Of a DNA stretch of 64,000 nt, positions 23,127 to 35,522 are shown in pieces. Each line of letters opens with the position of its first letter. Within the stretch, counting starts at the first letter, position 1. The stretch comes from Tanypteryx hageni (taxonomy: Eukaryota; Arthropoda; Insecta; Odonata; Petaluridae): assembly GCA_028673005.1 (NCBI GenBank), contig CM054112.1:188436564-188500563 (forward strand). The letters are read 5' to 3'. The notes under the pieces were generated by a model. The model was not told where the DNA came from. It made no database searches and saw nothing but the letters and a program-made list of their open reading frames with translations. A program made the position numbers and the translations under genes.

Positions 23127-24210
23127 TTGTTAGTAACAGGTGCGAACATAACCATTTTAGGGGATGCTGGTCACGTAGAAGCAGACAGTAAAATGGCAGC
23201 TATCCGTGAAAAGGCAATAAACACCCGTGAAACGCAAACCTACATAGTGTCTTCCTTGTCAGTTGGAGTCAGTCAAGCTGCTGCTGCGAAACTGTCTTCT
23301 GTACCGAACATTAAACTTACCATAAGAAATGTTCGTAAGAAAGAAGATGCTGGACCAGGTATTCCAATTTCCCGTAGCGATATTGCGCTTCAAGAAGAGT
23401 ACAAGCGGACTGAAGGAGGGGAAGTTTCTTCTGTATGATTCTGGACCTCTAGACGACCGCATTTTAATATTTTCCACTTGGAAAAATTTGGTCGTTCCAA
23501 ACATTGGTATGCTGATGGTACCTTTAAGACTGTACCGCCTCTATTTCAGCAACTTTATACCATCCATGGCTTTGAAGCTAACAACTCCATGCCTTTACTG
23601 TATGCTCATCTACCAGACAAGAAGGAAGAAACATATACCAGTCTTTTGAAAAAAGTCAGAGAATTCGAGCCAGCTTCTAACCCTCTCTCTTTTTTGACAG
23701 ACTTTGAAATGGCAATGATTAATGCAGTAAAGAATGTTTCCTCTTGCTAGTCATCGTGGATGCTTCATCCATTTTTGCCAGTGTATTTTGCGTAGAATAC
23801 AAGAAAATGGTTTAAAGTTATTATATGAGAATGACGCCGAATTTTCTTTAAAGCTTTGTATGCTTCCGGCTCTAGCTTTTGTTCCCACTGCAGAGGTAGT
23901 GAACTCTTTTGACACTCTATGTAACAGTAACGTTTTTCCCGAAGAAGCACAATCAGTTATTGATTATTTTGAGGACACGTGGATTGGCCGTCCGGAACAT
24001 CGTTTGGGTCGACGTCCTCCAATATGTATGCATGAAATGTGGAACTGTTACGAAAGCGTGTTTCAGGGACTGCCAAAAACTAACAATAATATTGAAGGAT
24101 GGCACCGAGGGTTTCAGCAACAAATCGATGGGAGTCACCCTATCATCTGGAAGTTACTTTCTGGAATCAAGAAAGAACAAAGCCTGAACGAACTGCGCTT
24201 AGAACAGTAA
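23127..24210 (+). pseudogene. MULE transposase, frameshifted
   Basis: Coding remnants in alternating frames (23,127-23,438; about 23,400-23,480; 23,478-23,750; 23,734-24,210), giving at least three frameshifts. The catalytic core of MULE transposases is visible: YADGTFKTVP with the first Asp, TDFEMAMINAV with the second Asp, the CxxH motif in GCFIHFCQ, and NNIEGWHRGF late in the domain carrying a candidate catalytic Glu. Upstream residues may be the tail of a FLYWCH or other zinc-binding region, but no clear zinc finger is present. It would act as a cut-and-paste transposase; this copy is dead. Flanking tandem-unit TIRs fit a MULE. Confidence 0.85.
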
Positions 24211-24892
24211 ACCAGTGTTCAGGAACCACCGCTTCTGCGGAGAAAATATCGAGACAGTGCAGAAAGGTTAAAGCGAGTTGTTGCTGATTGGAATCAAACT
24301 ATAAACATTTGTGATTATTTACGTGCTGTTGCACAATATTGGATATTGATAGGCCGATAAAATGTAGCGTTTCCTTTTGCTATGATAAAGTGTAGTATAA
24401 ATGTCACAGAAATTTGAATTGCTATAATTAATTAGAAACAAAAATAATTTCCATGCATGTGCCCAAAACTTGTTGTCTGTAATTCTTTATAACACTACTC
24501 TGAGTGAAAATAAAAAAATGTCCTGTGATTGTTTTTTAATGATTTGAAATATATAATAAAGTTAATTAACCCTTGTCTGGCACATTTTTTCAGTCTTACA
24601 AAATACTAAATATTTTTTATTTAATTTTAAATACTTTTAGCTGACAAAAATGAAGCATAATCAATTTTACTTTTAAAATATACTTTAATGAAATAACTTT
24701 TACAATAATTTATATTTATTCAAATATTGAAAGAAAAATAGTAATACATGACAGCTCTGACGCGATCTCATTGGCCGAATATATTCGGGATAATCAAGGA
24801 AGCGGTTAATAAATTAAATACTTTTGAAATTAGAAAAAGTTGGTCGATAACTTAATTTTTGTTTATTTGCTATATAGTATTTAATATTTTTC

Positions 24893-25052
24893 CTAAATGT
24901 TATCATTTTTCGAAAAATTTGTCATTCGAAGAACTGCTCGTTCGAAGAATTGATTTTTGAAGAATTGACTTTCGGAGAATTGATTTTCGAATAATTGATA
25001 TTCGAAGAATTGATATTCGAAGAATTGATTTTCGAAGAATTTACCTAAAAAC
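24893..25052 (-). repeat. MULE right terminal inverted repeat
   Basis: Reverse complement of the left TIR: imperfect tandem AGAATTGATTTTCGA units. Followed by the ATCTTATTA duplication at 25,053-25,061. Confidence 0.85.
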
Positions 25053-25061
25053 ATCTTATTA

Positions 25062-28000
25062 CACCCATTATCTTCTTTTAAATGCATCTAATATTCCTTT
25101 CCTCCTCCTACCTCTTTGCTCTTTCCTAGCATCTTCCCTTCTATGACTTCCATCATCATAGCGTTAACTTTCAAAATTTGACCCACCTATTTCTTCTGTT
25201 TTCCTCACTGCTCTAATTGGGCTTATCTCTTCCCCTACTGCATTTAAAACTTCCTCATTTATTTTTTTCTCAGTCCGACTAATTTACTCCAGTCTTCGCC
25301 ATACCCACATCTCAAACGCATCCGAGGGTATGTAGGCATAAAACAGATATTGGTCGAGTGATAGCATCAGTTTCCTTTTTTATTTACTCGTAGACGTACC
25401 TAGAAAACTAATACGAACTCATATTAGTCCAATAAATACAGTAAAATGTTTATGATAGAATATATACGGTATCCATTATTACAATATAAAAGATTTAAGT
25501 TAATTTTTCTTCGCTCACCTTTAATGAAATGGTGCTTGAACTAAACGAGTCAAATGTTGGTACGATTATAAAGCGCTTTAGGAGTTGGAAAGAGATGGAT
25601 TTCACAGCAAGAATCTAGGAAAAGTTCCTCGAATGGAATAATTGGTAGAATGCCAAGTGAGGTCGTGAGCGGAACTCATGCATTCGCGAATTAAATGACC
25701 ATTAAAAATATTCGCTTAACGAGGGTATATTACGAGTCGCTCATTACAGTCATTTATTCATTTGAGTCATCGATTGAAGATAGCATTTTCCTCCCTTGAT
25801 ATTTCTTATGATCGACTTTCGAGGAAAACATTTCATGCGGTTGAAAAGATGTTAAAACGCTAGTTCATGGATAATTCATTGCTCGATTAAAAATTAATCG
25901 GGTGCCTTCAAATAGAAGAACGACTTCTCGATGAATTTATATAAGAAGAGAAAGTTTTTGTTGAAATAACTGTATTTTATTGATTATATGATCCATTATA
26001 TTCTCCTTCCTAAACTAGACCTCTAGACGCCACTCACCGTATCTCTCTCCTACTTTCAGTCAAAATCCTCCCTCCTTTCAGCGCCTCCCCAACACCTCCT
26101 TTCCTTGCTCTCATCTGGCCGTCTCTCCCCTCCCCCTTACTTCCTTTATCCTCCCTCCTTTCCTTCCTCCTTCCTCCTTTCTTTCCTCCTCTACCCTTTT
26201 GAATTCTTCTTAGGGCCTTCCATGTCGTCACTCCCTTCAACACATTTCCCTAACCCTTCCTACTTTTCTTCAGATCCCATCAGAAAGTAACCCGCGTGTC
26301 TCCAACGCACACAAACACTGGCACACGCCGTGGCCGTGTCCTATTACGCGATTTGTCTCCCTTTCCTCTGTCAGATGTGCGCTCTCTTCCTTGTCGTTAC
26401 TCCCTCTGAAAGGAACGAGGCGGAGTGGAAAGCGTTACTTTTCTTCCCCGTTTGCACTTCCGTCTTCATCCATCTCATCCTCCTCTTGGCACTTTCCATC
26501 AAGGGAGTTAATCGTCCCCGTTCGGATTTTAGCGATAATGCGGCCTTGCTTTATGCTATTTCCTGTTAAGTTAAACTAAACGGATCGCCCTAATTACTTA
26601 ATGACAGCTCTTGTTTTGACAAAAACCATTAACTCGTCGGCAACTTAATGAAGTGTTGAAGTCGCTTCGAAGGCTGAAAAATATCCCATCTGTATTTTGT
26701 TTCTTTACTGTCTCATATACGAAATATCTAGGAAAAATATTGTGATCGCCAAAAATTTCGAGTTCAAGATTTTTATCGATATGTATGCTATGGTAGTCAT
26801 TACGAATTTCATTAATTGCCTTTATCTTTAGAAAAGTAAAATTTCAGATGGACTCGCAAAAACCGAGACGTTCCTTCACTTGAAAAATTTCGTAATAATC
26901 AAGGACGAGAGCTCTTTCACTAATTGTAAGAGAACAAGCGAGGGAAGAATTGCAGAGCTAATTACATAAGGCGATCTTAGGTTAAGTTCGACGGCCTAAT
27001 AATCTATAAATTTCTTTTAAAAGAATTAAATCAATGCTATATAATAATTTTTAATTTTTTAATTCCCATTTAAAAGCAGTGGACTCGTTTTCATGGCAGT
27101 TGGTGTTTCTCATTGTTAAAAACAGAAAAAATCCTCTTTTTTGGATTAAAAGCAATAATTGTTCGTTCTCATTCGGCACATATTTTCAAAACATATAAAC
27201 TCCAGTCTTGCAACTATAGAACTTTTCATGTCCCGAGCTCATACCTTAATTTTAACAAATTTAAAAATGCCGATTTATAATTTCCTGCACCGATATAATG
27301 CTTTTCTTATGTCGGTTAGAAATCAAAAAAGGGTTCGGAAAAAGAAACGGATTGCTCCCCAGCAGCTGCTGATCCTATATCCACTAAATTTTCGTCATGT
27401 CTATAAAGAACAATCTACCCTGAAATGTTGATCTGTCCATGTTGCAGGATTCTAGAGATATTACTCGAACAGACGGACAGACAAACCGAATGCATAAGCG
27501 TTTTTTTATAGAAAAAGGTGCTAAAAATTAACGATTTCCATTTTTATATAATACAATTTGACGTATAATAAACTATTCCCAATAACATGAATACGCTATT
27601 TTTTTAAAAAGCATCGAGCTTGTCTTGTTTGCATACGATATTTTACCATTATGTAAGGCAAACCCTCATTTAGTAATTCATTGTACGATTTTTTTCTTTT
27701 TAGCTATAGTTCACTATTTAGGCATAAGAATGAACGCTGTTTTTTCCATGAAAATCTCTTATAGCAAATCCACGGGAGGGGCGGCATGTGCCATAAATTT
27801 CCTCATTCGTATCGAGAATTCCGCGCGAAGCCTGGAAACGGAAGAGAGACATTTTGATGGATTCCGAACGTTCGCGAAAAATTTTCCGTGAACACCGAAG
27901 AAAGCCGACGTTGAGTAGAGGCGGAAAGCTTTAAAGAGCTTGTTCTCGCCTTTCCCCGCAGCGGCACCGCAGCAAACGCCAACGCATCAGAAGTCCTCTC

Positions 28001-29325
28001 ATCTTCTCTCCCTCTTCTCATCTACCTCCCACTCATTCGCCACAATCGTATACCTCTGATGCTCACATCCTCCTATGTACCATTTAAACCTACCTTTCCA
28101 TCCCTCTCTCTCTCTCTTAACCTCTCTCTCTCTAATGACTCCGCGCCATGCCACTGCCATCCTACTCTCTCTGCTTCCCCTTCTCTCTTCTTCTCCACGC
28201 TCTCTCGTAACCTCCTCTCTACCTCCGAATATCTCCTTCCAGAGAGGCATAGGGTGAGAGATAAACAGGAGAGAGAGAGAGAAAGAGGAGAGTTAGAAGC
28301 CATATGGCCGGTTCATCAGGGAGAGGGAGTCTGGAAGAGGTAGGGAAGTCGAGAGGAGGGGAGTTACTGCCCTAGCTATGAAGAGAGGGCGAGAGAGGAG
28401 GAGGGGCGTGTGTGAATTGTAGGCTCCATATGATGAAACGTTAAAAAGAAGAGTTTGGAGGGGAGAGGAGAGAAGAAAAAGGACTGAAAGGAGGAGAGAT
28501 GGATGGGAAGGTCGGGAGAGGGATAGCTGAGGGAAGGGAGGAGGAGGCTGCGGGGGGTCACGCGCGTGTTTGAGGATGAGGTTCACTCGAGGGATGAGGA
28601 AATGGGAGATTGTATTGGAGATAAGAGGGGTCGAGGTAGATGGGCGAGATAGTGTTTACAGTACGGGCTTGGAATAGGTTCGGGGAGGGAGGGGAGGAGA
28701 ATCATTTTACTCGGATAGGCACGCTCTTTATCTTATGGCGGTAAAGATGTGATTGAGTGGGTCTCTCTATGAAAAATAAAGCGTCAGGGGAAGAATAATC
28801 TCGTGGTTATTATCAAGGGTTATATCATATACATGTTAACTTAGCAAACATTAGTTTTGTAGAATACTTAGAAGTATATAATTCGGTTTTGATCTTGTAT
28901 TTAGATATGGCACATTGGCATTTCAATGTTTCTTTCCAGAGGGTTTCTTGAAAAGGAATGTTTTTCAGAACAATTGAATTAACGAAGTGCCATCAATTAA
29001 TTAAGGCATGGAAGATATCTACCTTATTGTTATCCGTAAAACTGTGAGAAAATGAATATTATGAAAATTAGCTATGTATACTTTAACGTGTGAACAAGAA
29101 TCGTAATGTTTTTGTTAAGCACTCATTTTCACTTAAAATGTATCCATGTCTATTTGCGGAGTTATCATTGCGCATAAAATGCTAAGTAACAAGATTGGAA
29201 AGGTGTACTCCATGCCGGAGTATACAGAGTTTCCAAATGCGTTCTATGAGATTTCACAATGTTCACAATATTTTTCGATCAGATGAGAATTTAACGAGAA
29301 GCAAGCGAGGTACGTTGTAAATTAC
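25062..29325. other. No gene recognised; CT/GA-rich patches
   Basis: Mixed DNA with a pyrimidine-rich stretch at about 26.04-26.27 kb and a CT-to-GA switch at about 28.0-28.7 kb. A degraded R2-like TGCTTTTCTTATG block lies near 27.3 kb and a short ACAGACGGACAGACA motif near 27.47 kb. Open frames are short or low-complexity. Confidence 0.5.
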
Positions 29326-29328
29326 ATG

Positions 29329-29825
29329 TAGGTCTTCATGCAAAGTAGTCGTAATTATTGTCCGATTTTAGCCAAAATTGGAATCATTCGAGCAATTTAA
29401 CAAAAATCCCCAATACCAAATTTCATCAAAATACATTAAGCTGTTTCCGAGTTGAAACAATGGAACATTCATTGTCAACTATTTGTAGGTCATGTAAAGT
29501 GGTCGTAATTTTTGTCTGATTTTAACAAAAATTGGAATCGGCCGACCAATTTTAGCAAAACTCTCTAATACCAAATTTCATCAAAATACGTCCAGCGGTT
29601 TCCGAGTTGAAACAAAAGAACATTATAGGTCTTCATGTAAAGCGGTCATCATTGTTGTTCGATTTTTACCGAAATTGAAATCGTTCGACCAATGTAGCAA
29701 AACTCCCCAGTACCGAATTTCATCATAATACATCCAGCGGTTTCCGAGTTTTAACATGCGGACGGACGGACGGGAACGACCTCCCCTATATGCGTTCACT
29801 TCGGGCAAAGAACGCACAATAATTA
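29329..29825 (+). repeat. R3 repeat: three tandem units plus GGAC tail
   Basis: Three imperfect units begin with GGTCTTCATG/GGTCATG at about 29,331, 29,488 and 29,628 (spacings 157 and 140). Each contains AAATTGGAATC or AAATTGAAATC, then AATACC(A/G)AATTTCATCA and CGGTTTCCGAGTT (first unit CTGTTTCCGAGTT). The last unit runs into ATGCGGACGGACGGACGGG and CTATATGCGTTCACTTCGGG. A related inverted copy lies at 45,753-45,900. This layout is common in arthropod repeat tails; the element class is not determined. Confidence 0.8.
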
Positions 29826-29892
29826 TATACATAATATCCTTATTCTGTACGTTGGTCCGTCCGTTTGTCCGCCGGAACGCTCTATAGAAATC

Positions 29893-30220
29893 CCCATAAG
29901 AGAACACTTAAAAATACCTTTTTTCACTTGCAGGCTTTTTTTCTTTTGCAAAATTAAATTAGAAGTAATTGACCTACGATCTTCGAACCTGGACCATTTT
30001 AAAGAAAAATAAAAAGATTATTATTCTTATCGTCAACTTTTGCCTTCGGTGCCAAATCGCTCAAGTTATACGTTTAAATCACAGTTATTCGAAAACTAAG
30101 CTTTTTAAAGATTTGTTGTCTTGTCGACCGTGTCATTGTTAAACCTCGAGATTGTATTATCGTCCTTATACTATATGCGTTAGGAAAGTGTGCTTTGAAT
30201 GCTTTAGTACGAGAGAGAGA
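29893..30220 (-). repeat. Dispersed repeat R1, copy 2 (inverted)
   Basis: Reverse-complement match to 3718-4047 over almost its whole length, followed at 30,208-30,229 by a (GA)n microsatellite that corresponds to the (CT)n next to copy 1. No ORF. Confidence 0.8.
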
Positions 30221-30229
30221 GAGAGAGAA

Positions 30230-30620
30230 AGCACCCGAATTATTTATAGTTAAAATTGTGTTTTTCATTAATTTATTTTCAGTTAACTTCCTATTGAAAT
30301 TTCTGGTAATTAACTATTTTTATAATTATTTTCATAGTTTTTTTGCAGTGTATCTTATAATTAACCGCAAAAAGCCATTCCTTAACATGTAGACCTTTTT
30401 TGTTTACATTTTAAAATATTTCAAGGAGGAGGTATTTAAATTACATTAGTGATGCGAAGAGAAGAATTTAAATCTCATTCATAAATCTCCAAAAATTACG
30501 TTTTAATGCGATTTTTCACGTTTTCACGCATTTGTTTATATTGGACCACTGTTGTCCCAATTGTTGAATTCTATTCTTGGCCTCATAATAAATGCACCAA
30601 TTTAGTGCGTTAACACGGAT
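30230..30620. other. No gene recognised
   Basis: AT-rich sequence between R1 and the LINE tail. Nothing recognised. Confidence 0.5.
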
Positions 30621-30819
30621 CAGACATACATACATACATGGGTATAATTTCCTGAATCTATTAAGTAATTAGAGGGAGGAAGGAAAAGAGACTCAGGTTC
30701 CCTGATGATGACGACAGAGTTAGTCGTCGAAAAGTCGACAGAGATCGTCGATACGACCCGGCTCGCCACCCGAGAAAGCTTCACCCATCAAATACGCCGG
30801 GAAAGCACCAAATCTTTAT

Positions 30820-31848
30820 TTATAATTCTTTCACTTTTTCGGAGCTATTTTGAACTATTCTTCCTATAATGGCCAGCTTTTTGTTAGCGGCACCTATAAA
30901 TCGGCGAATGTGGGTGTCCCACGAGAGATCACGATGAATCGTGACTCCGAGATATTTAATCGAGTCTGAAACTGGAATCTCTACTCCGTCTAACGAATAA
31001 TTATTATCCAACGAGTTACTCTTTGTTCTCCAGAAGTTGATGACGCAGCTTTTCTTTTGGTTGATCTCTAACTGCCATTCCTTACACCATGCAGAAATAG
31101 CTTCTAGGTCATTTTGGAGATACTGGTGGTCTTCCGGATTGCTTATTTCTCTATAAATGACGGTGTCGTCCGCGAAAAGCCTAATTTTACTTCTGACTAC
31201 TGAGCTGATATCGTTTATATAAATTAGAAATAATGTCGGACCAATTACACTACCCTGTGGAACGCCAGAGACAACTTCCACCAAGTTCGAAGATTTCCCA
31301 TATATAACAACCTTCTGCTTCCTATGATTTAAAAATTCCTGGATCCAACTAACGATTTTAGAATTAACGCCTATGGCTTCTAATTTCGTTATTAACTTAC
31401 TGTGAGGTACCTTATCAAAGGCTTTCCTAAAATCTAAGAAGATGGCATCGACCTGCGTATTCTTTTCTCCGCTTCTCAGTATACAATTAACAAAAAGACC
31501 AAGCTGAGTATCACATGACCTACCTTTCCTGAAGCCGTGTTGACAATCATCTAACAATAAATTACTATCAAGAAATCGCATTATGTTGCTAACGAGTATA
31601 TGCTCGAGAATCTTACACGATATCGAAGTTAAAGAAATCGGCCTGTAATTTTCTGGGTTCTCCTTGTCGCCGCCCTTATAAATCGGGGTAACGTGTGCTA
31701 ACCTCCAGTCGCTAGGGACCTCTGCGCGAGAAATGGATTTCGCGAAGATTATCAGAAGAAAAGGTGCTATTTCTTCAGCTAATTCTTTTAAAACGCGAGC
31801 AGGAATTTCTTCGGGGCCAGTGGCTTTGTTATGTCTGATGGAGCTTAA
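30820..31848 (-). pseudogene. LINE ORF2, reverse transcriptase part
   Basis: Continuous minus-strand frame from a stop at 31,849-31,851 to a stop at 30,820. The first ATG in it is at 31,581, but family similarity begins upstream (IPARVLKEL, SDWRLAHVTPIYKGGDKEN), so that ATG is not a true start. RT motifs are intact: DFRKAFDKVPH (first catalytic Asp block), SGVPQGSVIGP, and FADD (catalytic Asp pair). The reading ends at VKEL, before the C-terminal thumb-like region usual in this family. The role is copying of LINE RNA at a nicked target; inactive here through truncation. Confidence 0.9.
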
Positions 31849-32104
31849 TTACTTTGCTATTCCGACCTCAGAAAATACTATATCGTCCATCAGTTCCCTC
31901 CTTATTGCGGGTGCATAATGTACGCAATGGTCGCTGACGGCTGTAAATGCTTTTACAAAATTACTGTTTAACAGGTTGGCTTTCTCTACGCTATCATGAA
32001 TAACGGCACCCGAGTCATTACGCAGGTAAGGTAGATAGGGCCTCTACCTTGGACCTCTCTCATATAGGACCAAAACGCTTTAGGGTTCTCCTTCAAATAA
32101 TTAT

Positions 32105-32920
32105 TTAATACCTTATTCCGGAAGCCTCGCGCATAGTATTTATCGATTTAGCGCGGGATTCCTTATACGTCTTAACTTTAGTTGCTCTATATTCATCGGA
32201 TGATGTAGACGGCATATTTTTTATTTTCGCGTGGCTTATTCTCTGACGCCTAAGCGCACTCCTAACTTGCTTATTGTACCAACGTGGCTCTTTATTGTCG
32301 ACCTTCAATTTAATTGGAATGTACTTATCAATACTCTCTAGCATCGTATCCTTGAATACTGTCCATGACGACTCAGCACCTGATCGTTCGGTCATATCAC
32401 GGAAGCCAGGTAGTATTTCTCGCAGGCGCGACCTGAAGCTTGAAAAGTTTGCCTTAGCAAATCTATAAAACTTTCTTTGGGACTTAGGGTGCCTATCGAT
32501 TTTCAACTTACACTCTGCATATACGGCCTGATGATCACTTATCCCATCTTCTATGGTGACTTTGTTTATTCTTTCTGGGCCGTTAGTTGCTAATAAATCT
32601 AATATGTTTCCCGATCGCGTTGGCTTTCTGACTAATTGAAGGAGAGAGTGCTCGCAGAATGTTTCGATTAATGCCTCACAGGATTCGCGTTCTTTACCTC
32701 TATATTCGAAACATAGGTTTTCCCAATCAATTGAGTGTAAGTTAAAGTCACCACCGACTATAACGATTCCATCTTGATTTATCAGTCTAAGCTTTGATAG
32801 TTGTTTCTCGAGGCTTAAAATACATTCTACACCAGCGTTAGGTGCCCTGTAAAACGAGCATAAGGACACCTCTTTGGAGCCATCTTTACCTATGCGGCAC
32901 CAAACACTCTCCTATATATG
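32105..32920 (-). pseudogene. LINE ORF2, endonuclease C-terminal half and linker
   Basis: Minus-strand frame whose similarity starts near 32,918 (ESVWCRIGKDG), although the first ATG is at 32,869. GGDFN in VGGDFNLHSIDW and the catalytic SDH in GISDHQAVY mark an apurinic-type endonuclease (exonuclease-endonuclease-phosphatase fold). The N-terminal half, with other catalytic residues, is missing. A linker region follows to a stop at 32,105; translation resumes one frame over (NYLKENPKAFWSYMREVQG, about 32,095-32,045), showing a frameshift. It would nick target DNA; inactive. Confidence 0.88.
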
Positions 32921-35490
32921 TTATTATTTCGATTTTCCTCTTATTTTCAGCAAATATTTGGATAATCGTTTGGCCTCTCTATTAATAATTACTTAAACAG
33001 TATAATTAAAACAAAGATAACTTTCAAAAACACGGATTTGATTGTGCATGAAAGCTAAACCAGATCATGCATATCTTACGGATTTTTCATATCGAAATCA
33101 TGAATATTTGGAATACTTTTATGATAATCCCGTCATATTTTACGGGCAATTACGCTAGTAGTATATAATGCATCATAAACATTTGAAGAGGAAGATTAGC
33201 GTAGCAAAATTAACATGGGATTCCGTATTAAAATTTGAAAGAAAATGTTTTTACAACACCAAGACATTTCTCGGAAATTTACTCGATGGAAATAAATTTT
33301 ATTTTTTGCTCAGGAGCACAAACTACACAAATTCCCTTACTTAGCAACGCGCCGAATAAAAGAAAGTGGGTTAAGATGGCGTCGACGAAATATTTCGAAG
33401 GAACTTCTCCCAAATTTTTTACACGATGTTTGCGTGTGGTGTTACCTTAAAAGTGACCAAAATATGTGCGTGTTGTTTTTTCTCTGCCGGATTATTTTTT
33501 ACGGTGAGACGTTAATCCCGCGACCCATTAAGGAACCCGTTTCCTTAGATTCAACAAACGCGCGCCTAAGCGCTATTTAGCACCATAAACGAGTTTTCAG
33601 TTGCGGTCCTCACATCAGCCGTTATCAAACCCCGACCGATAAAAATCATGTTTTACCATGTCTAAGGTAAATCTATAATCTCACAAATTTATGGTGCCGC
33701 CAATTTAATTTATCTACCGTGTCACTGACAAGGCATCCTTAACATTTGAAAATGTATCCAGCCATTCAGCGTTTCACAGTTTTGCCCACGCTGTAAACGG
33801 AATTTTTCGCGATAATTAAAATTATCATGTCAAATTACGAGCATTTATTTTATTTCGTTCGATGGCGTCGGATCTTTCTTTTCCGTCCAACTCGAAAATT
33901 GTTTCGACTTGATTACAATCGAATTATGCATCCAAGAACTCGCACGGACCAATCCGTCATCAATATTCTGTCACATTTGTAATCTGAAATAAAGGCCCAT
34001 TTCTTCAAAAAATAAGGCGGTAATTTTATTATTGAGAGTAGAAATTTGTTTGTCGCTTAACGGATATAGGTATATTGAGGTTATTTTTTATCTTATAGTA
34101 GATATTATTTGTCTCTTACTAATTCCTTGTTGAAATTCATCGGAAAACCAATAATAGCTCGAAGAAAATAATACTCGCAACTCGAGGAACCCCTAATCAT
34201 GCGTAATATTCTATTAATTAACTGGAGGATGTTTCTCGCGTCGAATGCTGAAAAATTAACCGGAGAACAACCTTTTTAATTTATTCCTTTAAGCCTACAC
34301 ATTTCTCAACTTTTGCGCTTGCCATTGGATAATCCAAACCCAAGGAAAGCTCCCGGGGAAAACCCTTTTCGGGAAGGAAAATCCCCATTCTCCCGAACCA
34401 ATTAAGTCGCTTTGAAACGTGACGGGGAACAGGCGCTGTGCACACGGAAAGCCCAATGTGTTATCCCGAGAGTAATAAAATACGAGGGCGGAATTGTTTC
34501 ACGAAGATTAATCACTTTGTACATTATTTACGCATTATCAAATTGCGTGAAATTCTTTATAAAAACTTGAGCGAATACCTAGAATATTTATCAAATCAAC
34601 CATGGTGGAAAATTTAAACATGACCTTTTAGGGATGAAAGTACGTATTATATATAGGTACTTTAAAATATCGCTCAATATATTTATAATATTCCCTCTCA
34701 TCGAGGGATTGAGATTTATAAACTTTTGTGTAACAAGAACAACTTGAGTAATAATTCATTAAAGTTTCAGGAATGCATGCGTGGAATTATTTGCCATCAT
34801 TTTCAACTTAATGATCCATAAGTTCTCGTCCTTTCATTTATTTTTAAAATTTTATAAGATCTCTATCATAATTTATGACATTAACTCATAATAAGTGAAA
34901 TTAAAACTTTTACACTTCGTGAATTTAATAAGTAGGGCTTGAAAACTGTCTGCGCAAAACTATTTATTTTCAGATGCTTTATTGGCTATGCAATTAGTTA
35001 TGCTAAATATATGCCGTTTGCATTGTCGACGCTTGATATAATATGGTCGTCTGTAGAAAAGTTTATGAATATATTAATTTTTGACTTCCGCAGGAAACTT
35101 ATTAGAGTCAGACTGGCATACTAAGAGTACCGCGAAAATAATTAACACGCTATTTGGATTGGATTTCGTTGTTGAAGTTTCAGTCCGAAGAAGATAATGA
35201 AACACTCCGTGTCCTGCGCCGGGTTGAAACTTTTGAGTGTCTTGCATCCATTAAAAAAAACTTTAATTGCTTAACACCACGCCGCAGTAACTCGTAGCGA
35301 TCATACTCGGGGGCAACGTCTTGCACATCCAGGCAACATATAGCGTGTAAAAAAACCGGATGCAAATGTATCTCGAAATCGCATTCCCGCTGTTGTTAAG
35401 AGAGAAGCATGAAGAAGTATCCTTAAAAAAAATATCAAGAATGCCGGTGAAGTTGCGAGATGACAAGGCAAACAACTCTCAGCAGTGAGT
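32921..35490. other. No gene recognised
   Basis: AT-rich DNA with short frames only. No domain, RNA gene or transposon end was recognised. Confidence 0.5.
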
Positions 35491-35494
35491 TGAG

Positions 35495-35522
35495 TGAGTG
35501 TGTGTGTGTGAGAGAGAGAGAA
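35495..35522. repeat. Compound (TG)n(AG)n microsatellite
   Basis: GAGTGTGTGTGTGTGAGAGAGAGAG. Confidence 0.95.

Larger units (their letters stand above)
22157..25052 (+). mobile_element. MULE (Mutator-like) DNA transposon, defective
   Basis: A 2896-bp element. Its ends are inverted repeats of roughly 140 bp made of head-to-tail variants of AATTCTTCGAAAATC: left about 22,157-22,300, right about 24,900-25,052. Both arms end internally with a matching TTCTTCGAACGAGCA, then TTCTTCGAATGACA block, showing true homology and not just a shared simple repeat. A 9-bp duplication flanks it. Broken transposase lies at 23,127-24,210. The outermost 15-16 bp of the two ends match only loosely, so the exact termini rest on the duplication. 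Confidence 0.85.
30624..32920 (-). mobile_element. LINE (CR1/Jockey-like), 5'-truncated
   Basis: A non-LTR retrotransposon on the minus strand. The 5' side starts abruptly near 32,920 inside the endonuclease domain, as expected for incomplete target-primed reverse transcription. The RT domain follows, then a 3' non-coding part with a TCGTCGAAAAGTCGACAGA quasi-palindrome (about 30,722-30,740). A short (CATA)n at 30,624-30,639 may be the 3' tail. The RT reading frame stops at 30,820, earlier than in related elements, where more residues follow, so there is probably an internal deletion. The same family recurs at 43,606-44,361. CR1 versus Jockey versus L2 cannot be settled by eye. Confidence 0.85.

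Noticed and set aside
29623..29907. 94-codon minus frame over R3
   Set aside because: Falls within a non-coding repeat array; a chance frame.
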